Assembly: GCA_905235505.1 (NCBI GenBank)
Contig: CAJOMJ010000023.1
Span: 1-37,619 of the forward strand
Source: Paludibacteraceae bacterium
GTDB lineage: Bacteria > Bacteroidota > Bacteroidia > Bacteroidales > Paludibacteraceae
Direction of reading: 5' to 3'
Length of the DNA: 37,619 bases
In this document: positions 25,022 through 37,619 of the stretch, one piece after another
Numbering within the stretch: position 1 is the stretch's first letter
Layout of the letters: every line of letters begins with the position of its first letter
Position numbers and translations under genes: made by a program
Notes under the pieces: model-generated
What the model saw: only the letters and a program-made list of their open reading frames with translations
Databases searched by the model: none
Told to the model about the DNA's origin: nothing

Positions 25022-25897
25022 ATGAGACATTTTCCTGCATCACAACTCATTATCAATGCTGACGGGAGTGTATTTCACTTGCATATCCGTCCGGAGCATC
25101 TTGCCGACAAGGTAATACTTGTGGGCGACCAAGACCGTGTGAATATGGTTGGCTCTTTCTTTGACGAGGGCAGTATAGAATGTGACATACAGAGTCGCGA
25201 GTTTCATACAATCACGGGCAAGTACAAAGGCAAGCGCATATCGTGCGTCTCTACCGGTATAGGCACAGACAATATAGATATAGTGCTTAACGAGCTTGAC
25301 GCTCTTGCGAACATAGACTTCGAGACGCGAATGGAGAAGCCTGAGCCCAAGTCGCTTGAGATAGTGCGCATAGGCACATGCGGAGCCATGCAGGAAGATA
25401 TCCCGCTCGGTTGTTTCCTTGTGTCGAAGAAGAGCATAGGTTTTGACGGTGTATTGTCATTCTATGAGGGGAGAGACCGCATAAGTGACCTTGGTTTCGA
25501 GAAGGCTTTGGCGGACTTCATACAATATCCTAAGAAGGCGGCGGTGCCATACGTAGTGCCTGCCGACCCGGAGTTGGTGAAGCGTATTGCGGGCGACGAC
25601 ATGCTGCTGGGTTGCACCATTGCCGCCAATGGCTTCTACGGTCCTCAGGGCAGGGTGTTGAGGTGCAATATCGCAGTGCCGGACATCAACGAGCGTATTT
25701 CGGCTTTCCGTTATGAAGGGCAGCGAATCACCAATTACGAGATGGAGGGTTCCGCCATTGCTGCGCTCTCGCTGCTGATGGGGCACAAGGCTATGACGGT
25801 ATGCTGCGTAATAGCACAACGCAAGGCCGAGGCAGCCAACACAGACTACAAACCCCGTATAAAACAACTGGTAGAAACCGTACTTGAGAGAATATAA
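25022..25897 (+). CDS. Nucleoside phosphorylase (uridine phosphorylase-like)
   Basis: A 291-residue enzyme of the PNP/UDP family that splits nucleosides with phosphate into base and ribose 1-phosphate. Motifs: VGDQDRV (about 35-41; usually GDPxRV, phosphate binding), STGIGTDNIDIVLNEL, RIGTCGAMQ (phosphate and ribose site) and NYEMEGSAIAAL (238-249, the MExxA ribose-binding motif). It is longer than typical uridine phosphorylase (about 250), as is usual for the Bacteroidota version. Pyrimidine preference is a guess. It lies 54 bp after the DUF3467 gene and 63 bp before the DPP III gene. Confidence 0.88.
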   Translation: MRHFPASQLIINADGSVFHLHIRPEHLADKVILVGDQDRVNMVGSFFDEGSIECDIQSREFHTITGKYKGKRISCVSTGIGTDNIDIVLNELDALANIDFETRMEKPEPKSLEIVRIGTCGAMQEDIPLGCFLVSKKSIGFDGVLSFYEGRDRISDLGFEKALADFIQYPKKAAVPYVVPADPELVKRIAGDDMLLGCTIAANGFYGPQGRVLRCNIAVPDINERISAFRYEGQRITNYEMEGSAIAALSLLMGHKAMTVCCVIAQRKAEAANTDYKPRIKQLVETVLERI

Positions 25898-25960
25898 CCG
25901 GACAACATAAGGAACAGTTGCCAAGGAAGTCTCAGTCAAACACTAAAACAAGCAGAACAA

Positions 25961-27967
25961 ATGAAACGAACAATCATCTTTGTGACTTGCGCTCTCTGCC
26001 TTGTCGCATGCAACAATAAACCCAAAGAAATCCAATATAACGTGGACAGATTTTATGACCTTGAAGTGCTGCGCTATGATGTGCCGGACTTCGACCAACT
26101 CACACTTCAGCAGAAGACACTAATCTATTATCTGACGGAGGCTGCTCTGCAGGGCAGAGATATTCTCTACGACCAGAACTGCCGCTACAACCTTGCCATT
26201 CGTCGTACGCTTGAGAGTATATACTGCAATTACCCGGACAAGCAGGACGAACAATATCTACTTATGGAGAAATACCTGAAGCGGGTATGGTTCTCGAACG
26301 GCATACATCATCACTACTCAGAGGACAAGTTCCTGCCTGAGTTTAGCGAGGAGTGGTTCCGCTCTGCGTGGCAATATGCGGACAAGCAGCAGACGCAGCT
26401 CAGTGATTCGGACTTGGAGACGCTTATCCCTGTTATGTTTGACCCTGCAGTGCTGAACAAGAAGGTTAATCAGGCATCAGGTGTTGACCTGCTTCTTACG
26501 TCTGCCTGCAACTACTATCAGGATGTGACGCAGGCGGAGGCAGAGGCATACTACAAGGCTCACCGCGACAACTCCGCCGAGCCTCTGTGGAACGGTCTGA
26601 ATGCGCAGTTGGTGAAGCGTAACGGAGTGCTTGAAGAGAGGACATACAAAGTGGGCGGACTGTATAGTGATGCACTGGAGAAAGTGGTGTATTGGCTTGA
26701 GAAGGCCAAGGGAGTGGCAGAGAACGAGCAGCAGCAGTCGGTTATCCAGAAACTCATAGATTTCAACCTGACGGGCGACCTGAAGACTTTCAACGAGTAT
26801 GCCATTGCATGGGTGAAGGACCTTGACAGTCGTGTGGACTTCGTGAACGGCTTTACCGAGGTTTATGGAGACCCGTTGGGAATAACGGGTGCGTGGGAGT
26901 CGATGGTTAACTTCAAGAACTTAGAGGCAACCAAGCGCACCAAGTGTCTTGCAGACAATGCCCAGTGGTTTGAGGACAACTCGCCTACCGACCCTGCATA
27001 CAAGAAGGGTGAAGTGAAGGGTGTGTCGGCGAAGGTTATCAATGCTGCCATTCTGGGCGGTGACTGCTACCCTTCGACGCCTATAGGTATCAATCTGCCC
27101 AACGCCAACTGGATTCGCAAGGAATACGGTTCGAAGTCGGTAACAATAGAGAATATCACTGATGCCTATGCCAAAGCGGCAGAAGGCAACGGGTTCAATG
27201 AGGAGTTCATGTATTCAGAGGAGGAGGTTAAGCTCTACAGGAAGTACGGTGTGCTTACTGACAACTGCCATACCGACCTTCATGAGTGTCTGGGACACGG
27301 TTCGGGCAAACTTCTTGCCGGTGTGACCAAAGACGACTTGAAAGAGCACGGTTCCACAATAGAAGAAGCACGCGCCGACCTCTTCGGTCTGTACTATATA
27401 GCTGACCCGAAGATGGTGGAACTGGGTATTCTGCCGAACAAAGAGGCATACAAGGCAGAGTACTACAAGCAGATGATGAATGGCGCAATGACGCAATTAG
27501 TGCGCATAGAACCGGGCAAAGACATAGAGGAGGCTCACATGCGCAACAGGCAGCTGATAGCCAACTGGGTGCTTGAGCATTGCGACGAGGAGAACCCCGA
27601 AGTGGAGTGGGTAAGAAAAGACGGCAAGCTGTATCTCAGAGTAAATGACTACGAAGGACTTCGCAAACTGTACGGGCAACTGCTCGCCATCATTCAGCAG
27701 GTGACCTCCACCGGTGATTATGACATGGCCAAAGAGCTTGTTGAGACCTATGCAGTAAAGGTGGACCCGAAGGTGCACAGAGAGGTGCTTGAGCGGTATC
27801 AGAAGCTCGACCTTGCTCCTTACAAGGGTTTTGTCAATCCGGTATATACGCCGGTGACAGACGTAGCGGGTAACATCACAGATATCAAGATTGACTACAC
27901 AGAAGGTTATGCGGAGCAACATCTGCGCTACTCGCGCGACTACTCTCCGCTGCCAACATTCAATTAA
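25961..27967 (+). CDS. Dipeptidyl peptidase III (M49), lipoprotein
   Basis: Zinc exopeptidase releasing dipeptides from the N-terminus of short peptides. The family signature HECLGH is at residues 441-446 (both His bind zinc, Glu is catalytic) and EEARAD at 468-473 gives the third zinc ligand. The length of 668 residues matches the Bacteroides enzyme, whose structure is known. The N-terminus MKRTIIFVTCALCLVAC is a lipoprotein signal with lipid Cys17, so it should be anchored in the envelope and help use peptides. Its stop codon is in the same frame as the following aroA, 12 bp before it. Confidence 0.95.
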   Translation: MKRTIIFVTCALCLVACNNKPKEIQYNVDRFYDLEVLRYDVPDFDQLTLQQKTLIYYLTEAALQGRDILYDQNCRYNLAIRRTLESIYCNYPDKQDEQYLLMEKYLKRVWFSNGIHHHYSEDKFLPEFSEEWFRSAWQYADKQQTQLSDSDLETLIPVMFDPAVLNKKVNQASGVDLLLTSACNYYQDVTQAEAEAYYKAHRDNSAEPLWNGLNAQLVKRNGVLEERTYKVGGLYSDALEKVVYWLEKAKGVAENEQQQSVIQKLIDFNLTGDLKTFNEYAIAWVKDLDSRVDFVNGFTEVYGDPLGITGAWESMVNFKNLEATKRTKCLADNAQWFEDNSPTDPAYKKGEVKGVSAKVINAAILGGDCYPSTPIGINLPNANWIRKEYGSKSVTIENITDAYAKAAEGNGFNEEFMYSEEEVKLYRKYGVLTDNCHTDLHECLGHGSGKLLAGVTKDDLKEHGSTIEEARADLFGLYYIADPKMVELGILPNKEAYKAEYYKQMMNGAMTQLVRIEPGKDIEEAHMRNRQLIANWVLEHCDEENPEVEWVRKDGKLYLRVNDYEGLRKLYGQLLAIIQQVTSTGDYDMAKELVETYAVKVDPKVHREVLERYQKLDLAPYKGFVNPVYTPVTDVAGNITDIKIDYTEGYAEQHLRYSRDYSPLPTFN

Positions 27968-27979
27968 CCCGCATACGGT

Positions 27980-29035
27980 GTGCGCACTTTGAACATCAGT
28001 CTTCCAATATCAAAGAGTATAATGAATCGTCTCCTCATCATCTCTGCCATGAGAGGGGACGATTTGAGTATGTTTCCCATAGACGACACGACACCGGATG
28101 ATGTGAGGTTACTACATTCCGTGCTCAGCAGCCAAACGGGCGACAGGGGGGTGGTGAATATAAAGAATTGCGGCACGGCAATGCGTTTCCTCACTGCCTA
28201 CTATGCGCAGAAGGAGGGGTGCTCGGTGGTGCTTGAGGGCACAGAGAGAATGTGTCACCGACCAATAGGGGGGCTTGTGGATGCACTGATGGAACTGGGG
28301 GCGGACATAAGATACCTGTCGCGGGAAGGGTTCCCGCCCATCCGGATAGAGGGCAGGAGACTCAGGCAGCAGAAAGTCGAGGTGGTCAATCCGGAGAGTA
28401 CGCAGTTTGTATCTGCTCTGATGCTTATCGGCGCAGATGTCAGTACCAATATCCGCTCGCCATATATCGACATGACGAGGGAACTGATTGAGCGGCGGAG
28501 TAGGACGGCAGACAGTAGTCATCTGGTTGAGGCGGACTGGTCGGCTGCGGCATTCTGGTACGAGTATGCGGCTCTGCACGGGGGCACACTACTGCTTGAG
28601 GGCCTCTCGGAAGACAGTCTGCAAGGCGACAAGATTGTAAGCCGGATATTCGAGGAGTTGGGGGTAGAGACAGTATATAAGACGGAGGGGGTAGAGATAA
28701 GCAGAACCGGCACAGCGGGCAGGCAGTTGGCAGTGGATTTCAGTTGCTGCCCTGACTTGTACCCCGCAGTGTATGCCACATGTGCGAGACTCGGCATAGA
28801 GAAACATTTCTCTGGTCTTGACTCGCTGCCTTTGAAAGAGAGTAACCGTTTGGAAGCAATGAAGCAGACAGACGGCACAGCGGGCATGCCGGCATGCGGG
28901 ACCACGCTGAGCAGTTTCTCAGACCATCGTATTGCCATGGCACTTATTTGTGCAGACTATAATGTTGACGATACGGAATGTATCGCCAAGTCGTATCCGC
29001 AATTCATGCAGCAATGGAGAGCATTACACCGATAG
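27980..29035 (+). CDS. aroA: 3-phosphoshikimate 1-carboxyvinyltransferase (EPSP synthase), short form
   Basis: Sixth enzyme of the shikimate pathway, joining shikimate 3-phosphate and PEP to make EPSP for aromatic amino acids. Motifs: LPISKSIMNR (8-17), NCGTAMRF (63-70), PESTQFVSALM (138-148), LKESNRLEAM (about 285) and SDHRIAMA (about 315). At 351 residues it is shorter than the usual 410-430 and begins only eight residues before the SKS motif, so the first strand is trimmed. Upstream in frame is the DPP III stop, leaving GTG 27980 or TTG 27989 as starts; there is no ATG before codon 15. KESN replaces the common KESD. Its end overlaps the next gene. Confidence 0.92.
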   Translation: MRTLNISLPISKSIMNRLLIISAMRGDDLSMFPIDDTTPDDVRLLHSVLSSQTGDRGVVNIKNCGTAMRFLTAYYAQKEGCSVVLEGTERMCHRPIGGLVDALMELGADIRYLSREGFPPIRIEGRRLRQQKVEVVNPESTQFVSALMLIGADVSTNIRSPYIDMTRELIERRSRTADSSHLVEADWSAAAFWYEYAALHGGTLLLEGLSEDSLQGDKIVSRIFEELGVETVYKTEGVEISRTGTAGRQLAVDFSCCPDLYPAVYATCARLGIEKHFSGLDSLPLKESNRLEAMKQTDGTAGMPACGTTLSSFSDHRIAMALICADYNVDDTECIAKSYPQFMQQWRALHR

Positions 29036-29859
29036 TGGTATATAGAAGCGGTACAGAACCCGACAAGGGGCGATACCCTGACTGCACTGTATTCGCAGAG
29101 GATGAGGGCAAGGGGAAGAAATATGCTTTGCATAAGGCTGTCAGCGGTGCGGAGTCTGAATATGTATGGCTTCTTGACGATGATGTCAACGGTGCGAGAG
29201 AGTGTTGGGAGAGATTGAGTGAGACGGCACTTGACAATGCCGACATGTATATCCTGCCGCTCTGCATGACTGACGGCGGAGGGAGACTTATAGAACGACT
29301 GCAGCAATTGGAGTATGCGGGAATACAGACACTGACAATGCTGACGGCAGAGAAGGGCAGGGCGGTAATGTGCAGTGGCGCCAATCTGCTGGTGAAGCGC
29401 CGGTGCTGGCTTGAGTCGTGGCAGGACTTGCATACGGAGATTCCGAGTGGCGATGATATGTTTCTCCTTGAGAGTTTCAAACGGCGCGGGTTGAAAATAG
29501 AGACTCTGCCTCTTACGGTGACAATAGAACCCCAACCAACGCTGCGAGGTCTGTTCAGACAGCGTATGCGCTGGGCAGGCAAGGCTCCGAGTTATACAGA
29601 TAAGGATATACGCCGCTGCGGTATGGCAGTGGTATTGCTTAATTTGTTTTCAGTGCTTGTGCCGCCCGTGTGGTTGCTGAAATTATTGATGGAACTCTCT
29701 ATACTCAGAAGAGCATGCCAACGGTATCCATTTACGATAATCCGACACTCTTTCTTCCACGCTATTCTGCTATCACTTCTCTACCCATGGTATATGTTGG
29801 TATGTCTGTTGGGTGGTATTGCGGGCAGACACCGCACTACTGACTCAAACGGGTTCTGA
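29014..29859 (+). CDS. GT2-like membrane glycosyltransferase
   Basis: A 281-residue family 2 type glycosyltransferase. Visible are LLDDDV (metal site), SGANLLVKRRCW, GDDMFLLESF and the acceptor motif RQRMRWAGK with a true QRMRW. Two hydrophobic C-terminal segments (about residues 200-230 and 245-270) suggest inner-membrane anchoring. The chosen start ATG 29014 gives MESITPIVVYRSG, close to a normal GT-A first strand, and overlaps aroA by 22 bp. ATG 28978 would add 12 residues that are merely the aroA C-terminus out of frame. The N-terminal fold is short compared with the 23470 enzyme. Substrate unknown. Confidence 0.85.
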   Translation: MESITPIVVYRSGTEPDKGRYPDCTVFAEDEGKGKKYALHKAVSGAESEYVWLLDDDVNGARECWERLSETALDNADMYILPLCMTDGGGRLIERLQQLEYAGIQTLTMLTAEKGRAVMCSGANLLVKRRCWLESWQDLHTEIPSGDDMFLLESFKRRGLKIETLPLTVTIEPQPTLRGLFRQRMRWAGKAPSYTDKDIRRCGMAVVLLNLFSVLVPPVWLLKLLMELSILRRACQRYPFTIIRHSFFHAILLSLLYPWYMLVCLLGGIAGRHRTTDSNGF

Positions 29860-29862
29860 GTC
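29842..29862 (+). terminator. Weak hairpin over the GT2 stop codon
   Basis: GACTCA (29842-29847) pairs with TGAGTC (29857-29862), with AAC/GTT able to extend it across a bulge. No T-run follows, so it is a weak candidate for ending the plus-strand operon just before the convergent lipoprotein gene. Confidence 0.25.
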
Positions 29863-29910
29863 ATGTCTGATAAGTTGAGCGGTAGAGTGAAGCGGGTAGA
29901 GGGAACAGAA

Positions 29911-30819
29911 CTATTCTCCACCTATAAGGTCTCTTAAGATGTTGGCAGGGTCGGTGTCGTGGAAGTAATAGTCGGTGCTGTCTCCCTGCCAGTTGAAGCG
30001 ATAAACGGTGGCCTGAGAGAAGGCACCATCGAATCCGCATATTCCCGTATAGTAGGTGTGCCCTTCCATGAAACAGAATTGCGGGTCGTGGCCGTCGTTA
30101 TTCATTGCCACTATACCATAGTGAGGTTCTGCTGTCTCAGGTTCAAAATACATATCTCCCATCCATAAAAGCAAGGACAAAATCGGGGCATCTTCGCCAA
30201 ACTCTTTTATCATAGAGTCGATCTCAAGACTATCAATAGTCTTTCGTACGTAGGGGTAACTGTTTAGAATGTTTCCGTTATTGTCGGTAGGATATATATA
30301 ATCCCATTGCCCTTTTACTCTATATTCGAAATGTGCATCCACCTGACTTTTGTCGGCAGTGGTTATTTCGATGATATTGAGGTTTCCCAAAGGTTTGAGG
30401 GTCTCGGGGTTAACGGCAAAGGCATAAATCCAGTATTCGGTATCCGGGTACAAGCCGGTAAAGAAGTGTTGGACAGAACCGTATTGCAGGGAGTGGCTTG
30501 CGAAGGGTGCTATGTTGAACTCACCTTTTTTGAGGAGGTTGTTTCTCCATTGCAGATAAGAGATATTGGCAGAGTCGAGGGCGAGGGTCATGAACTGCTT
30601 CTGGTTGGCAAGCGGATTGTAGTCTTCCTTAACCGGTTCTATAGCGATGAGGTAGTATGCGTCTTTGTTGGTAGAGAAACTGCACTCGACATAACCTGCA
30701 GACACAAAATCAATGCTCATATTGATTTTGACATTGGACTCATTCCATTTGGCTTCGGGTTGGCAGCCAAGGAGCAGGAGTAGTGCGAGAAGTGGTATGT
30801 AGGAAGCAGATGATTTCAT
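29911..30819 (-). CDS. Lipoprotein of unknown function
   Basis: A 302-residue protein with a lipoprotein signal (MKSSASYIPLLALLLLLGC, lipid Cys19). I do not recognise a named family. Residues about 30-155 look like a fibronectin type III-like or similar beta-sandwich (HFFTGLYPDTEYWIYAFAVNPETL resembles the conserved strand motif of such domains). The remainder is rich in aromatic and acidic residues (WMGDMYFEPETAEPHYG). It is last of three exported-protein genes read from 32885, 19 bp after the hydrolase gene. Probably envelope or surface located. Role unknown. Confidence 0.8.
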   Translation of the reverse strand: MKSSASYIPLLALLLLLGCQPEAKWNESNVKINMSIDFVSAGYVECSFSTNKDAYYLIAIEPVKEDYNPLANQKQFMTLALDSANISYLQWRNNLLKKGEFNIAPFASHSLQYGSVQHFFTGLYPDTEYWIYAFAVNPETLKPLGNLNIIEITTADKSQVDAHFEYRVKGQWDYIYPTDNNGNILNSYPYVRKTIDSLEIDSMIKEFGEDAPILSLLLWMGDMYFEPETAEPHYGIVAMNNDGHDPQFCFMEGHTYYTGICGFDGAFSQATVYRFNWQGDSTDYYFHDTDPANILRDLIGGE

Positions 30820-30838
30820 TGCGGGTGGTTGTGTAGGG

Positions 30839-32194
30839 TTACGGGTTTTCGTATTGTTTCATCTCCTCCTCTTCTTGTCTGAGAAGGGTTTGTACGGAAT
30901 AGATGAAGCGGAGGGCACATTGTACATGCGGGCCGTAGTGTCCGAAGTTATAGATGATATTAGCGTCCTGCCATTTGGATTTGGCATTGGTGGCATTGGT
31001 ATAAGGCACAGTCTCGTCGTCAATAGAGTGCATAATATAGACACTTGCCTTAGGCACCCAGTTTTGCGATATGATAGAGTTCATTGTCATTGCTTTGTAC
31101 AACTCCGCCACTTTGTCGGAGGTTTGATTCATGGCTTCCTGAGTGAGCAACTCGTGGGTCACCTTGGTGTTTATCATCTTATTGATTTGCGAGGTGCTAT
31201 AACGTTTGCTGTTTATCCACTCGTCAAGGTTCTGATACAGCCAGTCTTGCATGATATCGGTCATCTGCATATTCAGGTCATTCCCTATTATCATGCCCTG
31301 AACGACGAGTGGCACGGCGACAGGATAGCCCGCAACATCAGTATTGACGAAGCGTTCGTAAGTGGCTTTCACGTCATACGGGCCTCCGCCTGCAAAGACA
31401 CGGTGTATTTTTACATAGTCGGGGTCTTCGGGGTAACTGTATTCGGACTCGATAAGATATTCAACTGCCATGGTAGTGGCTCCTCCCTGACTATAACCCA
31501 TAAGATAGATGTCGTCATGCTCAGGCTCCATACCTACCGCTTTGAGCCATGGTCTGACGGCGAGATACATGTCAAGTACGTTTTGTGCAGTCTGTGCCAT
31601 AACGAGGTAAGGGTGAATTTGGTCTGCAGTAATGCCATAGCCCATATAGTCGGGGATAATAAGTCCGTATCCGAGTTTCACGAGTACGCCTTCAAGGGAG
31701 AAGCTGTTGCTTGGAGCCTCAGCGTTGGAGCAAACGGTATAGTGGCTTACTATAATCATGCGTTTGGGTCGTTGACCTTTGGGCAACATCACTTTGCCGG
31801 ATAGTGTAACTTCGTTCCAGTTATTGTCGTAACTCGGATATGTGCCGACAATCTCAATTACTTTGTTTTTATTGCCATATTTCAGCAGTTGCTGCACGAC
31901 ATTTGTGGTTGTGGTGCTACTGGTTTTTCTTGAAGCGATACCAGGCATTCGGTTCTCCGGCTCCTCTGCTTCTACAGGAAGAGTCTCCTGAAGATTGGCA
32001 GGTGTGCCGTCGGGCAGGTAGCAGTCGGCAGGCAAGCCATGGGAGAGGTCGGTTTCACGCTGACTGATAACCTTGAACTTCAAGTTTTTGGCTGCTTCTA
32101 TATTAGTGAAATCCACGAACTCTTCCTGCCGGAACTTGCAGCAAGTGAGTATGGGCAGAAGGAGCAGTAATATGTAAAGCTTGTTTGTGGTCAT
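30839..32194 (-). CDS. Alpha/beta-hydrolase lipoprotein (secretory lipase/peptidase-like)
   Basis: A 451-residue exported serine hydrolase. The N-terminus MTTNKLYILLLLLPILTCC is a signal peptide with a lipobox-like LTCC. The nucleophile elbow is GYSQGGATT, in a fold with IIVSHYTVCSNAEAPS upstream and PDYMGYGIT near the oxyanion region. MHSIDDETVPY holds the likely acid Asp, and NFGHYGPH gives a plausible catalytic His. The arrangement resembles secretory lipases and prolyl-oligopeptidase-like esterases. The substrate cannot be named. It is the middle gene of a three-gene exported cluster, 34 bp after the beta-barrel gene. Confidence 0.85.
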   Translation of the reverse strand: MTTNKLYILLLLLPILTCCKFRQEEFVDFTNIEAAKNLKFKVISQRETDLSHGLPADCYLPDGTPANLQETLPVEAEEPENRMPGIASRKTSSTTTTNVVQQLLKYGNKNKVIEIVGTYPSYDNNWNEVTLSGKVMLPKGQRPKRMIIVSHYTVCSNAEAPSNSFSLEGVLVKLGYGLIIPDYMGYGITADQIHPYLVMAQTAQNVLDMYLAVRPWLKAVGMEPEHDDIYLMGYSQGGATTMAVEYLIESEYSYPEDPDYVKIHRVFAGGGPYDVKATYERFVNTDVAGYPVAVPLVVQGMIIGNDLNMQMTDIMQDWLYQNLDEWINSKRYSTSQINKMINTKVTHELLTQEAMNQTSDKVAELYKAMTMNSIISQNWVPKASVYIMHSIDDETVPYTNATNAKSKWQDANIIYNFGHYGPHVQCALRFIYSVQTLLRQEEEEMKQYENP

Positions 32195-32228
32195 ATATAT
32201 GCGACAATCATTGTTAGATTATGGGTTG

Positions 32229-32885
32229 TCAGAATCTGACTCCAAGTCCGGCTCTTATCATTTCGGAGGAGAGCAGAAATACAGTATTGAGGTCCTTGAG
32301 TGAATATACCCCGCCGAGATCGAGTGCCCAGAACCAACGCTGATAGTTGGCACTCAAGCCGATAAGTGAGATACTTGCGGCAGCACCTATATCCGTTTTT
32401 TTGTCTGCGACGTTGGTCTCGGTACCACCATTTATACCCATACCGAAGCCAAGTCCGAAGTACATGTTGAAATTGGCATAATGCACGTAAGTAAACCTTA
32501 TGGTTGGCATGAGGAGGAGGTTGTAGAAATAACGGTTGGGGTCTCGACTAATCTCCTGCCCTTTGCCGTCGCGTGTAACATCCGTCCATCCTACGTGGCT
32601 GAAGTCGATGAGTGCACCATAGGAGAACCAATAGTTAGGGCGGTGTTGATATTGGAACCAGACATGCTGATTGTGGTGATAATCCTCGTGATAAGTCTCC
32701 CTGAAAGATTCGGGCATAGTAGTAACTATATAGGTCGGGTTCTGCCAAATGAGAGTCTCGAACAACTGGTCGCCCCAGCCTATGCTAAGCTCATGCCTCA
32801 TAAACTCGCGGTCTTGCCTTGTCTCGGCATGTGAGTTTAGCAGTGCGAGGGACAGAAATAATATGAGCAAAAGTTTGTTTTTCAC
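32229..32885 (-). CDS. Small outer-membrane beta-barrel protein, GTG start
   Basis: A 218-residue exported protein with a signal peptide (KNKLLLILFLSLALLNSHA) and alternating aromatic/hydrophobic strands ending in an outer-membrane signature (MIRAGLGVRF, terminal Phe). Strand-like parts include YFYNLLLMPTIRFTYVHY, NMYFGLGFGMGING and WFWALDLGGVYSL. It looks like an eight-stranded barrel, but no named family was recognised. The only start that keeps the signal is GTG at 32885, with an in-frame stop seven codons upstream. The promoter -7 box ends at 32890, so the mRNA should begin almost at the start codon. First of three exported-protein genes. Confidence 0.8.
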   Translation of the reverse strand: MKNKLLLILFLSLALLNSHAETRQDREFMRHELSIGWGDQLFETLIWQNPTYIVTTMPESFRETYHEDYHHNQHVWFQYQHRPNYWFSYGALIDFSHVGWTDVTRDGKGQEISRDPNRYFYNLLLMPTIRFTYVHYANFNMYFGLGFGMGINGGTETNVADKKTDIGAAASISLIGLSANYQRWFWALDLGGVYSLKDLNTVFLLSSEMIRAGLGVRF

Positions 32886-32889
32886 ACCG

Positions 32890-32920
32890 CAAAGATAGAA
32901 AAATTATACAGAATGACAAA
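32890..32920 (-). promoter_or_regulatory. Promoter of the exported-protein operon
   Basis: Minus-strand TTTG (32920-32917), 19-bp spacer, then TATCTTTG (32897-32890). The GTG start codon is only five bases after the -7 box, so the transcript would be nearly leaderless. Together with the 32960-32991 promoter it forms a compact divergent promoter region. Confidence 0.7.
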
Positions 32921-32959
32921 ATAAGTACACAAAATATATCATTTATTTGCAATATAAAG

Positions 32960-32991
32960 TTTGCAAAAGCGGAATATTTGTACTATCTTTG
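32960..32991 (+). promoter_or_regulatory. Promoter of the DUF4143-type ATPase gene
   Basis: TTTG at 32960-32963, 20-bp spacer, then TATCTTTG at 32984-32991, an exact match. The predicted leader (about 33000-33055) holds a hairpin GGCTC-AAATG-GAGCC (33006-33020). Confidence 0.8.
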
Positions 32992-33055
32992 CAAGTTGAA
33001 ATTCAGGCTCAAATGGAGCCGACAGTAAATCAACTTACGGACCCGGAGAAGGAAT

Positions 33056-37619
<4,564 letters not shown>

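Noticed and set aside
28978..29013. Upstream ATG for the second GT2 gene
   Set aside because: The added residues are only the aroA 3' end read out of frame and do not match a GT-A start.

Overview
The window reads as a chromosomal segment of a Bacteroidota bacterium, most likely order Bacteroidales. Three things point there. Five strong promoters match the group's own pattern (TTTG or near-match, 19-20 bp, then TAnnTTTG), and a sixth is a weaker match. Most genes have A-rich leaders instead of Shine-Dalgarno sites. The gene content is typical: murC-ftsQ-ftsA-ftsZ-yqeY, an EF-G2 paralog, a lipoprotein DPP III (M49), a lipoprotein glutaminyl cyclase (M28), DUF3467, a PCMD-like secreted protein and NifJ-type pyruvate:ferredoxin oxidoreductase. 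Family or genus cannot be fixed from this sequence alone.

Layout. (1) 340-8961, plus strand: end of the division/cell-wall cluster (murC, ftsQ, ftsA, ftsZ), then a GatB/YqeY-domain protein, a TPR protein, a DedA-family membrane protein and a PrsW-type membrane protease, closed by a two-way terminator at about 8967-8992. (2) 9021-21087, minus strand: EF-G2 with its own promoter, preceded by a tightly packed seven-gene run read from 21087 to 11430 (prs, glutaminyl cyclase, sufC, short sufD, uvrA, CPA2 antiporter, U32 family). (3) 21487-29859, plus strand: a rhamnogalacturonan acetylesterase-like lipoprotein, PCMD-like protein, GT2 glycosyltransferase, DUF3467, nucleoside phosphorylase, DPP III, aroA and a second GT2. 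(4) 29911-32885, minus strand: three exported proteins (small beta-barrel, alpha/beta-hydrolase lipoprotein, unknown lipoprotein). (5) 33056-37619, plus strand: a DUF4143-type ATPase with altered catalytic motifs, then nifJ, which carries an early frameshift and runs off the window end.

How the parts fit. Region 1 makes peptidoglycan precursor and assembles the division ring. Region 2 mixes nucleotide precursor supply, Fe-S assembly, DNA repair and envelope protein maturation. Region 3 combines exported carbohydrate and peptide degradation with shikimate and nucleoside metabolism. NifJ, an Fe-S enzyme, fits an anaerobic fermentative life.

No clearly new multi-gene defence, secretion or mobile system is visible. 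There are no tRNA or rRNA genes, CRISPR arrays, transposases or phage genes that I can recognise. The most unusual items are an exactly 10-bp-phased GTTTAG array between ftsQ and ftsA, the DUF4143-type ATPase with Asp-Gln in place of the expected Asp-Glu of Walker B, the EF-G2 lacking the catalytic His, the half-length SufD with no sufB beside it, a GTG-initiated outer-membrane gene whose promoter predicts an almost leaderless mRNA, and the nifJ frameshift.
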